Source: Paenibacillus contaminans
GTDB taxonomy: Bacteria > Bacillota > Bacilli > Paenibacillales > NBRC-103111
Length of the DNA: 64,000 nt
Reading direction: 5' to 3'
NCBI RefSeq assembly: GCF_003285015.1
Contig: NZ_QMFB01000007.1
Span: 186,001 to 250,000 of the forward strand
Position 1 is the stretch's first letter. Each line of letters starts with the position of its first letter. Under the pieces are notes generated by a model. It had not been told where the DNA came from. It worked only from the letters and a program-made list of their open reading frames with translations, and searched no databases. Made by a program: the position numbers and the translations under genes. Shown here piece after piece: positions 26,853 to 35,842 of this stretch.

Positions 26853-28565
26853 ATGGGCTACATACGCAATTGGAAAATCAGAACGAAAATTTTTGTTATG
26901 CTGGGAATCGCAATCTTGTTCATGCTTATTATCGGAAATACCGGCTTAGGCGTCATGCAGTCGATGGGCAGTAACGCCCGAGCCATGTATGAAGAGAAAT
27001 TGATGCCGAACAGCTTGGTCGAAGCGCTTCTTTTCGGCAACTCGCAGATCGATGCTTTGCAGCTCGAGCTTCTTCTTGCGAAGGATGAAAAGCTGGTCGC
27101 GCAAATTCAACAACAAATCGCCCAAACGCGCGAAAAAAATCAGACGACCCGCAAGAAGCTGGAGGAAACCGTTCTGTCGCAGCGAGCGAAGGAAGAGTAT
27201 CAGAAGTTTATCGAGCTGATCCCGAAAAACAATGAAGCGAAGAAACAGGTCGACGATCTGGCGGTTGCGAACAAAAAGGAGGAGGCGCACAAGGCGTATG
27301 CGGAGTCGTTTAAGCCCATTCGCGCCGAAATGATAACTTCTTTGGAAAACGTGGTTCGCTATAACGAGGAAGATGCGAAAATGTTTTATGAAGAAAGCGT
27401 AAAAAGCTCCAGGACGGCGAGCTCGATTATCATCGTCGTTACGCTGATCACCGTGCTGCTGTGCTCCGGTCTCGGATATGCGATTGCAAACATGATAACC
27501 CGCCCGATTCGCGGCATTCAACACTGGATGACGAAAGCCCAGGCAGGAGATTTGACGGTTAAAGGCGACTACAGCTCGAATGACGAAATCGGACTTCTTA
27601 CGAAAGATTTTAACGGAATGATTGCGGGGTTACGCGAGATTATCGTGAAGATCGGTTCGGAATCGCAAAATTTGTCAGCCAATTCGCAGCAGCTCCTAGC
27701 TAGCTCGGAGCAATCCAATCAATCGACGAATCAAGTCGTGCAGGCGATTCAAGAAATTGCAGCCGGGGCGAATAGACAACTGCAAAGCACGACCGAAAGT
27801 GTCAGAGCGATGGAGGAGATGGCTGTCGGGATAAACCGAATAGCGGATTTTTCTTCAAGCGTTTCTATGATGTCGGCGGATGCTTCCAAGAAGGCGGAGG
27901 AAGGGAATGCAGCCATTCAAAGAGCGGTCGCGCAAATGAACTCGATTCGAACAACGGTTAGCGAGTCGACGGAGATTGTCAATCAATTGGGAGCGCGCTC
28001 TAAGGAGATCGGAAATATCGTGGATGCGATTACCGACATCGCGTCACAAACAAACTTGTTGGCCTTAAACGCTGCCATTGAAGCGGCTCGCGCAGGCGAA
28101 CACGGCAAAGGTTTCGCTGTCGTGGCGGATCAAGTGCGAAAGCTGGCAGAACAGTCGCGGCAATCAGCCGATCGAATTGCGGGCATTATCCGCGTTATCC
28201 AGGATGAGACCGGTCATGCGATTCATGCAATGGAGAAAGGCAATGTGGAAGTAGGGAGCGGGGCCGTTATAGTGAGGGAAGCGGGAGAAGCGTTCCGCAA
28301 CATCCTGCAATCCGTCCAGGAAGTCGCCTATCAAATGCAGGAAGTATCGGCATCCTCCGAGCAAATGTCGGCGGGCAGCGAACAAATTACGGCTTCCTTG
28401 CAGGATATGGAGACTATTACGAAGTCGACGTTCGCCAAAACGGAAAGCGTAGCCGCCTCTTCCGAGGAACAGCTGGCGACGATGGAAGAGGTAACGATGG
28501 CGGTTCACACGCTAACGACAATGGCTCAGGAGCTCCACGAAATGACGCTGCGATTCAAACGCTGA
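26853..28565 (+). CDS. Methyl-accepting chemotaxis protein
   Basis: A 570-residue chemoreceptor. TM1 is at residues ~12-33, a four-helix-bundle-type periplasmic domain (~150 residues) follows, then TM2 (~residues 185-206), HAMP (~207-260) and a long coiled-coil signalling domain. The hairpin tip [42 protein letters not shown] binds CheA/CheW. The ATG at 26853 is preferred over TTG 26832 because AAAGGA lies upstream of it. Under the c-di-GMP riboswitch, its amount should follow c-di-GMP. Confidence 0.93.
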   Translation: MGYIRNWKIRTKIFVMLGIAILFMLIIGNTGLGVMQSMGSNARAMYEEKLMPNSLVEALLFGNSQIDALQLELLLAKDEKLVAQIQQQIAQTREKNQTTRKKLEETVLSQRAKEEYQKFIELIPKNNEAKKQVDDLAVANKKEEAHKAYAESFKPIRAEMITSLENVVRYNEEDAKMFYEESVKSSRTASSIIIVVTLITVLLCSGLGYAIANMITRPIRGIQHWMTKAQAGDLTVKGDYSSNDEIGLLTKDFNGMIAGLREIIVKIGSESQNLSANSQQLLASSEQSNQSTNQVVQAIQEIAAGANRQLQSTTESVRAMEEMAVGINRIADFSSSVSMMSADASKKAEEGNAAIQRAVAQMNSIRTTVSESTEIVNQLGARSKEIGNIVDAITDIASQTNLLALNAAIEAARAGEHGKGFAVVADQVRKLAEQSRQSADRIAGIIRVIQDETGHAIHAMEKGNVEVGSGAVIVREAGEAFRNILQSVQEVAYQMQEVSASSEQMSAGSEQITASLQDMETITKSTFAKTESVAASSEEQLATMEEVTMAVHTLTTMAQELHEMTLRFKR

Positions 28566-28676
28566 CGCGTTTAATATGTTCAAAAAAGCGATTCCGTTTA
28601 CCGGAGATGGCGTCGCTTAAAGCTTAACAGGGGACATGAGTATCAGTAAATCGAGAGATGCTTTTTTCTTTGGTAA

Positions 28677-28710
28677 CCAGACCGTCATTCGGACGGTCTG
28701 GTTTTTTTTG
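28677..28710 (+). terminator. Terminator after the chemoreceptor gene
   Basis: CCAGACCGTC (28677-28686) and GACGGTCTGG (28692-28701) form a perfect 10-bp stem with a short loop, followed by eight T. Confidence 0.92.
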
Positions 28711-28723
28711 TTGTTAAAAATAT

Positions 28724-28751
28724 TGAGGACATAATATATGTTATGTAAACT
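28724..28751 (+). other. dif: dif-like Xer recombination site
   Basis: The sequence fits the 11+6+11 plan of Xer core sites: left arm TGAGGACATAA (28724-28734), centre TATATG (28735-28740), right arm TTATGTAAACT (28741-28751). From memory, the right arm equals that of the Bacillus subtilis dif site and the left arm shares the CATAA end of E. coli dif. It lies 121 bp before a Xer-type recombinase gene. A relative is at 39426-39453. Confidence 0.6.
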
Positions 28752-28790
28752 AAATAAGGCTGATAAATCTACCATTCAAAAAAGGCAAAT

Positions 28791-28822
28791 AAATTGCATG
28801 AAATATGAATTTCACGCAATTT
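28791..28822. promoter_or_regulatory. Long inverted repeat upstream of the recombinase gene
   Basis: Arms 28791-28804 and 28809-28822 are complementary over 14 bp with one mismatch and a 4-base centre. It lies between the dif-like site and the recombinase start and may be an operator or a further recombinase binding site. There is no T-run, so it is not a terminator. Confidence 0.4.
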
Positions 28823-28871
28823 GCATCTTAAGCGTTCTTTTAGGTATGATTGAAGGACGAGATTTTAATAG

Positions 28872-29846
28872 TTGGCGGTGAAAAATCGAGTGGCAGGTCA
28901 AAAGCACAATGTTATGGATACATACGAGTCGGAGCTGCGTTTATTTTCCATGTGGATGAAAAACCGCGGTATGACCAAAGCGACTCAGCACGCCTACTTA
29001 TGCGATACCCGGAGCTTCCTTCATTCGATTTATCCTGCAAGCTTGGATGAGGTTGGAAAGGTGGAAATGATGGGATACTTGTCTCAGGCGCGCGAACGCG
29101 GAGCGGGAGACGAATCCAGAAACCGCAAGCTCTCGTCCATCCGGACATTTTACAAATCGCTTGTGGAAATGGATCGGCTTCATCTAAATCCTGCCGCTGT
29201 CATCGCCAAATCCAAGCAAGAGAAAAACAGGATTCCCGTTTATCTGGAGGAAGATCAGCTTGAAGCTTTGTTCGAACCGATGGAAGGGAAGTATGCGGCA
29301 AGGAACATGGCGATTTTATGCTTGATGGCTTACGCCGGCTTGCGGGTCGGAGAAATTCACAGACTGAACAGGCAGGATCTGACTCAGGACGGCTCCCTTC
29401 ATGTGCTGGGTAAAGGCCGTAAGTGGAGGATCATCCCGCTGCCCGATATTTTGCATGTACATATGCGTCAAGCTTTAGAAGAGCGGATTGAGCCCAATAA
29501 AAGCAAGGAAGAGGCGTTTTTTGTTTCGCAATTCGGACGCAGATTGTCGATCAGGATGATTCAAGCGATCGCCGAAGAAATGTTTGCTAAGCTCAAACAG
29601 AAAAATCCCGATTTACACGCCAAAAAATTGTCCAGCCACAAGCTGCGCCACTCCTTCGCCACCATGCAAATCCGCAGCGGAACGGATATTCGTACGCTTC
29701 AAGAGCTGCTCGGTCATTCGAGCATCGAAACGACGCAAATTTATACGCACGTCGATAATAAACAACTGAAGCATGCGATGAATAATATTTCGGGCAAAAT
29801 CCCCGGATTACGACACAGGGATGTCAGAGAGGAGATGCCGACATGA
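28872..29846 (+). CDS. Tyrosine recombinase, XerC/XerD type
   Basis: A 324-residue phage-integrase-family recombinase. The N-terminal SAM-like DNA-binding domain is at ~residues 15-100. The catalytic residues are R (AGLRVGE), K (GKGRKWR), H-x-x-R (HKLRHSF), H (LGHSS) and the nucleophile Y (TTQIYTH). It cuts and joins DNA at core sites such as dif. The start is uncertain: TTG 28872, GTG 28878 and ATG 28914 are all possible, with only a distant GAAGGA. It has a dif-like site upstream, so it may be the housekeeping Xer or the integrase of an element. The stop overlaps a small ORF. Confidence 0.92.
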   Translation: MAVKNRVAGQKHNVMDTYESELRLFSMWMKNRGMTKATQHAYLCDTRSFLHSIYPASLDEVGKVEMMGYLSQARERGAGDESRNRKLSSIRTFYKSLVEMDRLHLNPAAVIAKSKQEKNRIPVYLEEDQLEALFEPMEGKYAARNMAILCLMAYAGLRVGEIHRLNRQDLTQDGSLHVLGKGRKWRIIPLPDILHVHMRQALEERIEPNKSKEEAFFVSQFGRRLSIRMIQAIAEEMFAKLKQKNPDLHAKKLSSHKLRHSFATMQIRSGTDIRTLQELLGHSSIETTQIYTHVDNKQLKHAMNNISGKIPGLRHRDVREEMPT

Positions 29847-29968
29847 GTCAAGTCATAGAAACCAGAAGAGTGGCGGAGAAGCTCGGGATGACTTTCGAGA
29901 GGCAGTTTCATAATAAGCGGAATCGAGATATACTGACGGATTTATATAGTGTGACGGTAGAACGGTAA
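29843..29968 (+). CDS. Small protein coupled to the recombinase gene
   Basis: A 41-residue basic protein starting MSQVIETRRVAEKLGMTF. Its ATG overlaps the recombinase stop as ATGA, and GAGGAG lies 8 bp upstream, which supports real translation. It is too short for domain assignment and I do not recognise it. Confidence 0.45.
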   Translation: MSQVIETRRVAEKLGMTFERQFHNKRNRDILTDLYSVTVER

Positions 29969-30451
29969 AAGTGGAGCTTTGAATCAAACGGCGGATAGTT
30001 TTATGATCTGATCCGCTTTTCGACGGATTTCCGTTATAAGGAAGAGGGATCGATGGTTGAGAAACACCGCGTCATCGCTTTAATGGCGAGAGGGCAGTGT
30101 TTCTTTTTTGTTGCTTGTTAAATTATGGCCGCTCGTTGTAAAGGTTTTGGCGTACAACCATCTTGCATTTGTACTATGATGGAAATGTAGTGTGTGTACA
30201 TGGCGGTTCAATGGGGTTGAAGGTTAGATTAAGATAGTGACACCCTCCATTAGTTTAATGGTATTAAAAGTTAATGACATAAGCTATGTGGATTGCGGCT
30301 TTTGATTGCTCGTTACTCGGCGGCCAAGGGGGCTTACAAGGCACTTATCCTTAAAAACTGAATGTGTGATGTTTGGTTATTGGCAAGGTTTTGAATGTTG
30401 CGATTGTCGATTAAATGCTTGGATACGGACTAAAGAGGGGATGAGCAAGAG
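29969..30451. other. Intergenic region of about 480 bp
   Basis: Apart from the terminator at 30057-30109, I see no gene, repeat or riboswitch here. The right part (30110-30430) is unremarkable and leads into the amidohydrolase ribosome site GAGGGG (30434-30439). Confidence 0.5.
30057..30109 (+). terminator. Terminator after the recombinase and small ORF
   Basis: GAAACAC (30061-30067) pairs with GTGTTTC (30097-30103) and a run of T follows to 30109. The long interior can form a second small stem. Confidence 0.7.
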
Positions 30452-31327
30452 ATGATCATCGATTCACATAATCACCCGAACTATTTGAACATGACATGCG
30501 AGAAGATTTTGGAAAATATGAAAGCATACAACATAGACCGGACTTGGCTATTAAGTCTGGAGACGCCCGAATTTGAATATTCGCCCGGATATCACCGTAT
30601 CACTTGGGGCAATGAGCTTGGACCGATTCCTTTCACGAATTGTTTGGCCTGTGTAGAGAAAGCGCCGGAAAAATTCGTTCTCGGCTATGCGCCTGATCCT
30701 CGCAAGCCTTATGCGATAGACAGACTGGAGGCGGCAATCGAACAATTCGGCGTGCGCGTATATGGTGAAGTGATGCTGCGCATGATGTATGACAATCCGG
30801 ATGCAGTCAGCATGTTCCGGTATTGCGGCAAGCGGGGGCTGCCGGTTATCGTCGAGGTGAATTACGGCATCGGGGAAGGCGGGCCATATGCGACTCCAGG
30901 CTACTGGTACGGCGGCGGAATCGATGCTTTCGAGCGTGCGATCCGGCAATGCTCCGATACTGTTTTCCTGGGCCATGGACCCGGTTTTTGGGCGCATATT
31001 TCGGGCGATGATCTCTACCTCAAGGAGTCTTATCCGAAAGGTCCGGTACGGGCTGGGGGGCGAGTCACGGAATTGATGCGCACTTACGACAACCTGTATT
31101 GCGATTTATCAGCAGGGTCGGGATTAAATGCGTTAAAGAGAGACCGGGCTTTCAGTAAAGAATTCATTCTGGAGTTTCAAGATCGTATGTTATACGGGAG
31201 AGATGACTGGGACAATAATCTTCAGGATTTCCTAAACTCGCTTGAGCTGCCTGCAGAAGTATTGGGTAAAATTTATGCGGGGAATTCGCTTAAATTAGTT
31301 CCTCTCGAAGTTGCGCCAACAAGATAA
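30452..31327 (+). CDS. Amidohydrolase family protein
   Basis: A 291-residue TIM-barrel hydrolase of the amidohydrolase_2 type. The N-terminal metal motif is DSHNHPN (residues ~4-9). Later histidine and acidic sites include LGHGPGFW, LYCDLSAGSG and the late YGRDDWDN, whose Asp fits the family. Members decarboxylate or hydrolyse small molecules; substrate unknown. It is monocistronic, with a terminator after it. Confidence 0.8.
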   Translation: MIIDSHNHPNYLNMTCEKILENMKAYNIDRTWLLSLETPEFEYSPGYHRITWGNELGPIPFTNCLACVEKAPEKFVLGYAPDPRKPYAIDRLEAAIEQFGVRVYGEVMLRMMYDNPDAVSMFRYCGKRGLPVIVEVNYGIGEGGPYATPGYWYGGGIDAFERAIRQCSDTVFLGHGPGFWAHISGDDLYLKESYPKGPVRAGGRVTELMRTYDNLYCDLSAGSGLNALKRDRAFSKEFILEFQDRMLYGRDDWDNNLQDFLNSLELPAEVLGKIYAGNSLKLVPLEVAPTR

Positions 31328-31363
31328 CGGAATTTTTGCTAAAGGACTGTTCGATAGTTAAAA

Positions 31364-31402
31364 AAGCCGGGTTTTCCTACTCCAAGGAATCCCGGTTTTT
31401 TT
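31364..31402 (+). terminator. Terminator after the amidohydrolase gene
   Basis: GCCGGG with TTTTCC pairs with AGGAATCCCGG, and seven T follow to 31402. Confidence 0.85.
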
Positions 31403-31677
31403 ATTCATGTAGTTTCCATTGTCCACTTGCCTAGGGAAAGAGATACTTGTCCTGGTCCGCTACATGGTTCCTCTTACTCTTTTTCTGCATGTCTGTCGAG
31501 TTTGAAATCCTGTGAATAAGTGAGCATGCGTGAGAAAAATAGATCTTACTGTGGGAGTGAAATAATGAATAACAGACATTCGACGCCCTGAATCCATGCT
31601 GTTATTCCATTCGTTTTATTTGGACAATGAATCAGCTAAAATGAAGGTATGGAGATCGATAATAGTGGAGGATGGAC
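31403..31677. other. Upstream region of the AT-rich two-component system
   Basis: No gene, repeat or clear promoter could be identified. A TAAAAT lies near 31636 without a matching -35. The base composition becomes more AT-rich from here. Confidence 0.35.
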
Positions 31678-32361
31678 ATGGCCAAGATTTTGATCGTTGA
31701 AGACGAAAAAATACTTCGTGAAATTTTAATGGATTACTTTCTAAATGATGGCTATGAGGTTATGGAAGCCTCAGATGGTAAAACCGGATTGGATTTGTAT
31801 CAACAACATGAGGTCGACTTGATCATTCTCGACATTATGCTGCCTGAAATGGACGGGTGGTCGGTTTGCCGCCGTATTCGTAAAACGTCCGATGTACCCA
31901 TTATTATGCTCACGGCCCGAGTAGACGAAGACGATACGCTGCTCGGTTTCGAGCTTGGAGCCGACGATTATGTAACGAAACCATATAGCCCTGCAGTGCT
32001 ATTAGCAAGGGCAAAGCGTCTGCTCGATAGCCGGGCACGCACGAATAAAACGATTAATACGAACGATTCATTTATTATTAACGGCATTAATGTTCATTTC
32101 CCGTCGCGATCAATAACCGTGGATGGAGAGCGAGTAAGCCTCACGCATACGGAATTCGAAATTCTAGCATACTTGATGCAAAATCAAGGGATCGTGATTT
32201 CAAGGGAGCAACTTATCATGAAAATATGGGGATACGCTTATGCCGGAGATGATCGCACTTTGAATACACACATACGAAACCTGCGAACGAAATTAGGTAA
32301 CAAAGCGCGACACATTACAACGGTCGTGCGGACCGGTTATAAGTTCGTGGATAGCTTATGA
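31678..32361 (+). CDS. OmpR-family response regulator
   Basis: A 227-residue regulator: receiver domain (EDE, phosphoacceptor in LIILDIMLPEMDGW, VTKPYSP) and a C-terminal winged helix ending in RNLRTKLGNKARHITTVVRTGYKF. The start at 31678 is preferred because GGAGG (31667-31671) lies 6 bp before it; ATG 31672 is too close. It overlaps the kinase by 4 bases. Its probable target is the ABC operon downstream, which carries three phased direct repeats in its promoter region. Confidence 0.93.
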   Translation: MAKILIVEDEKILREILMDYFLNDGYEVMEASDGKTGLDLYQQHEVDLIILDIMLPEMDGWSVCRRIRKTSDVPIIMLTARVDEDDTLLGFELGADDYVTKPYSPAVLLARAKRLLDSRARTNKTINTNDSFIINGINVHFPSRSITVDGERVSLTHTEFEILAYLMQNQGIVISREQLIMKIWGYAYAGDDRTLNTHIRNLRTKLGNKARHITTVVRTGYKFVDSL

Positions 32362-34094
32362 AGATCGGAATCGTGGCAAAGCTATTTCTTCTCACGACTG
32401 CTCTTTGCACGCTTATTTTGGCTGTTATTTACGTAGGACAAACGATTTTTTTTAAGGAATTTTATACGAACAGGAAAACGAAAGAAATACAGGCGAACAT
32501 CGAAATATTCAAACAGGATTATTTAGAATATAAGACCGCGAAAATGGACATTCCGTACATCCTGAAACTTGAGCAAATGTTCTTTCAAGACCATAACACG
32601 TGGATCACGACGCTCGACCGTTACGGTAATCTTAAGAATACGAGCGATTTCTTTCTCGAAGTTCAATTGGATAGTGATAAATCCAAGTCTTACAAAGTGC
32701 CGTTGTATCACTTGATTAAAATAGATGATGTATCTTCAAAAAGGATCGCCTTCAGTCTAGAACAACGTCTGATTATTTCCGGAATTAAAAAAGATGCTAC
32801 GATTTTGCCGGTACGAATACAGGACAAGTTCGTTACTTACGGGACGAATGACCAACTTCTAATCATGCCTGGCTTTGAAGACAAAGCTACCGTAACCGAC
32901 GTTCAAATTCCACCTCCGGAAGCGTCCTCGAGTTATATTTTCTCGAACAGCCTCTTTATGGAGCGGATCAAGGTTTTTCAGGCCGGCCTATTGCAATCGA
33001 ATAATCCTCAACCCATCAATACTGTTCAATCGTTTGATTACGAGCAAAACAACTTGAAATACAAGCTTTTTGTCCAGAGCATCGAGGACGTAGACGGTGA
33101 CCCGGCTTATTTATTTGCGATGACTTCCTTGCAGCCCGTAGACGAGGCGGCGCGAATGATCAAAGATTACTCGGTCTATATCGTTGTTTTCGTGCTTGTG
33201 CTTATTTTACTCGTCTCGTTTTATTATTCCAGGAAGATCGCAAAGCCGCTTTTAAGACTTAATACAGCAACTCAAAAGATTGCGAATTTGGACTTTTCGG
33301 AGTCGATACCGGTCTCCTCGAAGGATGAGATCGGCGAATTGTCACGCAATATCAACTATTTGTCCAATACGCTTCATTCATACATTGGACAGCTGCGGAA
33401 AGAGATCGAAATGGAGAAACAGCTCGAGAGCACGCGCAAAGAGTTTATTTCCGGCGTATCGCACGAACTGAAAACGCCGCTAAGCGTCATGAAAAGTTGC
33501 ATCTCCATTCTCAAAGACGGCGTAGCCAGCGATAAGAAAGAGCATTATTTCGAAGCGATGGAAAACGAAGCCGATAAAATGGATCACTTAATCGTTGATA
33601 TGCTTGAACTGGCGAAATTCGAGTCCGGGACTTACAAAATGAAGTTGGACGTATTCCCGATCGATAAGACCATCGAGTCGATAGTTGAACAACTTGCTTT
33701 GGACATCGCTGCCAAACAGCTTAACGTTCGATTGCGGCTTGATCTAACGGAAGTGGTAGGCAATCAGCTTCGAATCGAACAGGTCATCACGAATTTTATG
33801 ACTAACGCCATTTGCTATACGCCTGCGAATGAGCGCATTATCGTATCGGCAATTGAAGACCGGGGAGAAATTATAGTCTGCGTAGAGAACTATGGCGTTC
33901 ATATCCCTCGAGAACAACTAGACAAAGTGTGGGATCGTTTTTACCGTGGGGACACTTCTCGACATCGATCTCATGGGGGCACCGGTTTAGGATTAGCGAT
34001 TTCCAAACAAATATTAGAGCTTCACGACTCCACATACGGAGTAGAAAATACCGAGAACGGGGTCGCCTTTTACTTTTCGCTAAAGAAAGCATAA
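32358..34094 (+). CDS. Sensor histidine kinase
   Basis: A 578-residue kinase. TM1 is at residues ~7-27 and a large extracytoplasmic sensor region (~240 residues) follows. TM2 (~residues 275-295, IVVFVLVLILLVSFYYS), HAMP, HisKA (GVSHELKTPLSVMKS) and ATPase (N-box NFMTNAICYTP, GTGLGLAISKQ) complete it. The large sensor domain suggests detection of an outside ligand or a partner such as the binding protein of the downstream operon. It is cotranslated with the regulator. Confidence 0.93.
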   Translation: MKIGIVAKLFLLTTALCTLILAVIYVGQTIFFKEFYTNRKTKEIQANIEIFKQDYLEYKTAKMDIPYILKLEQMFFQDHNTWITTLDRYGNLKNTSDFFLEVQLDSDKSKSYKVPLYHLIKIDDVSSKRIAFSLEQRLIISGIKKDATILPVRIQDKFVTYGTNDQLLIMPGFEDKATVTDVQIPPPEASSSYIFSNSLFMERIKVFQAGLLQSNNPQPINTVQSFDYEQNNLKYKLFVQSIEDVDGDPAYLFAMTSLQPVDEAARMIKDYSVYIVVFVLVLILLVSFYYSRKIAKPLLRLNTATQKIANLDFSESIPVSSKDEIGELSRNINYLSNTLHSYIGQLRKEIEMEKQLESTRKEFISGVSHELKTPLSVMKSCISILKDGVASDKKEHYFEAMENEADKMDHLIVDMLELAKFESGTYKMKLDVFPIDKTIESIVEQLALDIAAKQLNVRLRLDLTEVVGNQLRIEQVITNFMTNAICYTPANERIIVSAIEDRGEIIVCVENYGVHIPREQLDKVWDRFYRGDTSRHRSHGGTGLGLAISKQILELHDSTYGVENTENGVAFYFSLKKA

Positions 34095-34134
34095 TCTCAT
34101 CAGTTTACATGCATCGTTAGAATTGAAAATATCG

Positions 34135-34174
34135 GCAGGCTAATGGATCCATTCCTTAGTCTGTTTTTTTATTT
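34135..34174 (+). terminator. Terminator after the two-component genes
   Basis: AGGCTAATGGA (34137-34147) pairs imperfectly with TCCATTCCTTAGTCT, followed by a run of T. Confidence 0.6.
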
Positions 34175-34192
34175 GTCAGTCCACCTCTCAAA

Positions 34193-34233
34193 ATCTTTAT
34201 CTTATCTTTATTTCGGCTCCATTTGATCTTTAT
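34193..34233. promoter_or_regulatory. Phased direct repeats, candidate response-regulator operator
   Basis: Three identical ATCTTTAT repeats start at 34193, 34204 and 34226, at 11 and 22 bp spacing, so they face the same side of the DNA helix. OmpR-type regulators bind direct repeats of this kind. They lie just upstream of the amidase/ABC operon and downstream of a two-component system. No clear -35 or -10 could be placed. Confidence 0.55.
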
Positions 34234-34255
34234 ACAGGGAAATTACTATTAATTC

Positions 34256-34939
34256 ATGAAAACAATCATTCGTTTTTTCACAATTGGCGTCGCAGCAATC
34301 CTACTTGCTTATTATTCTTTTAACTTACGACAGGAGGGGGTTTTTAACAAAAATACGATACAACCATTATCTGCTACTGGAACAACCAGCCCTACACAAC
34401 CGCTGAACGGAAAAACAATCATCATCGACCCGGGACATGGCGGAAAAGACGTCGGAGCAATCGGGGGACAAAACACTTACGAAAAAGACGTGACATTGCC
34501 TACCGCACTTAAAATTCAACGGAAATTACAAGAGGAAGGCGCACACGTCATTATTTCACGCTCCGATGATGTGACGGTATCGCTAAGCGAGAGAGCGAAT
34601 ATGGCAAGTATTCATGACGCTGATTTGTTTGTCAGCATCCATTTTGATGCATACGATGACCCGGACGTCCACGGAATAACGGTCTATTTCAACGAGACAA
34701 CCGATCAACCGCTCGCACAGCAATTACATGACGGGATTTTTAAGTCGGATCTGCAGACGAAAGACAGAGGTGTAAAATTCGGAGATTATCGTGTACTTCG
34801 AGAGAATATAAAACCGGCTATTTTGCTCGAGCTTGGTTACCTTTCGAATAAAAACGAAAATTTTCGGATTACGTCAACCTCTTATCAAGAGCTGTTATCC
34901 GCTGCGGTTGTTCGTGGAATTGTTGATGCATTAATGTAA
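34256..34939 (+). CDS. N-acetylmuramoyl-L-alanine amidase
   Basis: A 227-residue cell-wall hydrolase of the Amidase_3 family, which cuts the bond between muramic acid and the stem peptide. An N-terminal membrane or signal segment (residues ~5-23) is followed by a short Ser/Thr linker. Catalytic zinc residues are in IIIDPGHGGKDVG (His) and YEKDVTLP (Glu), then LFVSIHFDAYDDP (His) and the late LLELGYLSNKNE (Glu). It is the first gene of the ABC operon, 18 bp before the first permease; such wall hydrolases are unusual beside sugar permeases. The ribosome site (AGGGA) is distant. Confidence 0.9.
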   Translation: MKTIIRFFTIGVAAILLAYYSFNLRQEGVFNKNTIQPLSATGTTSPTQPLNGKTIIIDPGHGGKDVGAIGGQNTYEKDVTLPTALKIQRKLQEEGAHVIISRSDDVTVSLSERANMASIHDADLFVSIHFDAYDDPDVHGITVYFNETTDQPLAQQLHDGIFKSDLQTKDRGVKFGDYRVLRENIKPAILLELGYLSNKNENFRITSTSYQELLSAAVVRGIVDALM

Positions 34940-34956
34940 TGCTCTGAGGTGAAAAG

Positions 34957-35829
34957 ATGCGCTTTCGTAAATGGTCAATAAAACAAAGTTGTATTGCGGC
35001 CTGCTTTCTTGCGCCTAGCGCGATAGGTTTTTCCGTTTTTTATTTCATTCCATTCGTAATGGGGGTTTATTATTCCTTCACGAATGGAACGTCCGAAGGA
35101 TCGTTCGTAGGCTTCGCCAACTATCAAGATTTGCTAGCCAGCGATTCTTTTCGAAAAGCTGCGATAAATACGGCTTTATTTACTTCAGTCAGCGTCCCGA
35201 TTACAGTAGTAATCTCACTTTTCATAGCCCTGCTGCTGAATCAAAATATCTATTTGCGCAATTGGCTTAGGACAGCATACGTCTTGCCGCTCGTAGTGCC
35301 GGTTGCATCCGTCGTCCTCATTTGGCAAATCCTTTTCGATTGGAACGGGGCATTAAACAGCTGGTTAAGCAGCATTGGTCTTGAACGCGTGGATTGGATG
35401 AAGTCGGAGTGGGCGAGAGTCGTGCTCTCCGTCGTTTATGCATGGAAAAATATCGGATATAACGTAATTTTATTTCTGGCTGGATTGCAAGGAATTCCGA
35501 AGGACTATTACGAGACGGCCGAACTTGAGGGTGCAGGCGTTTATCACCAATTTACGCGAATTACGCTGGTATATCTAACGCCCACGACGTTTTTTGTCGC
35601 CTTAATGGCGCTTGTCAGTTCGTTCCGGATATTTCGGGAAACGTATTTAATCGCCGGTGATTACCCGCATGACAGCATCTACATGCTGCAACATTACATG
35701 AACAATATGTTTCTGTCTCTGGACGTTCAGAAGCTAACATCGGCAGCGACCTTGATGGTTGCATGCATGCTAATCATCGTTTCCGGTATGTTCGCTTTGG
35801 AACGTCGCATTTCATCATTCACGGAGTAA
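34957..35829 (+). CDS. ABC transporter permease (MalF-like)
   Basis: A 290-residue sugar-type permease with six predicted membrane helices. The EAA loop reads YYETAELEGAGVYHQFTRITLVYLTPT (residues ~186-212), where the ATPase docks. It forms a pair with the next permease. No ATPase gene is nearby, so it probably uses a shared MsmX-like ATPase, as Bacillota sugar importers often do. Confidence 0.93.
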   Translation: MRFRKWSIKQSCIAACFLAPSAIGFSVFYFIPFVMGVYYSFTNGTSEGSFVGFANYQDLLASDSFRKAAINTALFTSVSVPITVVISLFIALLLNQNIYLRNWLRTAYVLPLVVPVASVVLIWQILFDWNGALNSWLSSIGLERVDWMKSEWARVVLSVVYAWKNIGYNVILFLAGLQGIPKDYYETAELEGAGVYHQFTRITLVYLTPTTFFVALMALVSSFRIFRETYLIAGDYPHDSIYMLQHYMNNMFLSLDVQKLTSAATLMVACMLIIVSGMFALERRISSFTE

Positions 35830-35842
35830 AGAGGGAGGGAAT

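Noticed and set aside
28590..28645. A fourth copy of the dispersed repeat
   Set aside because: It shares only short GTTTACCGG-like pieces; the order and central hairpin do not match.
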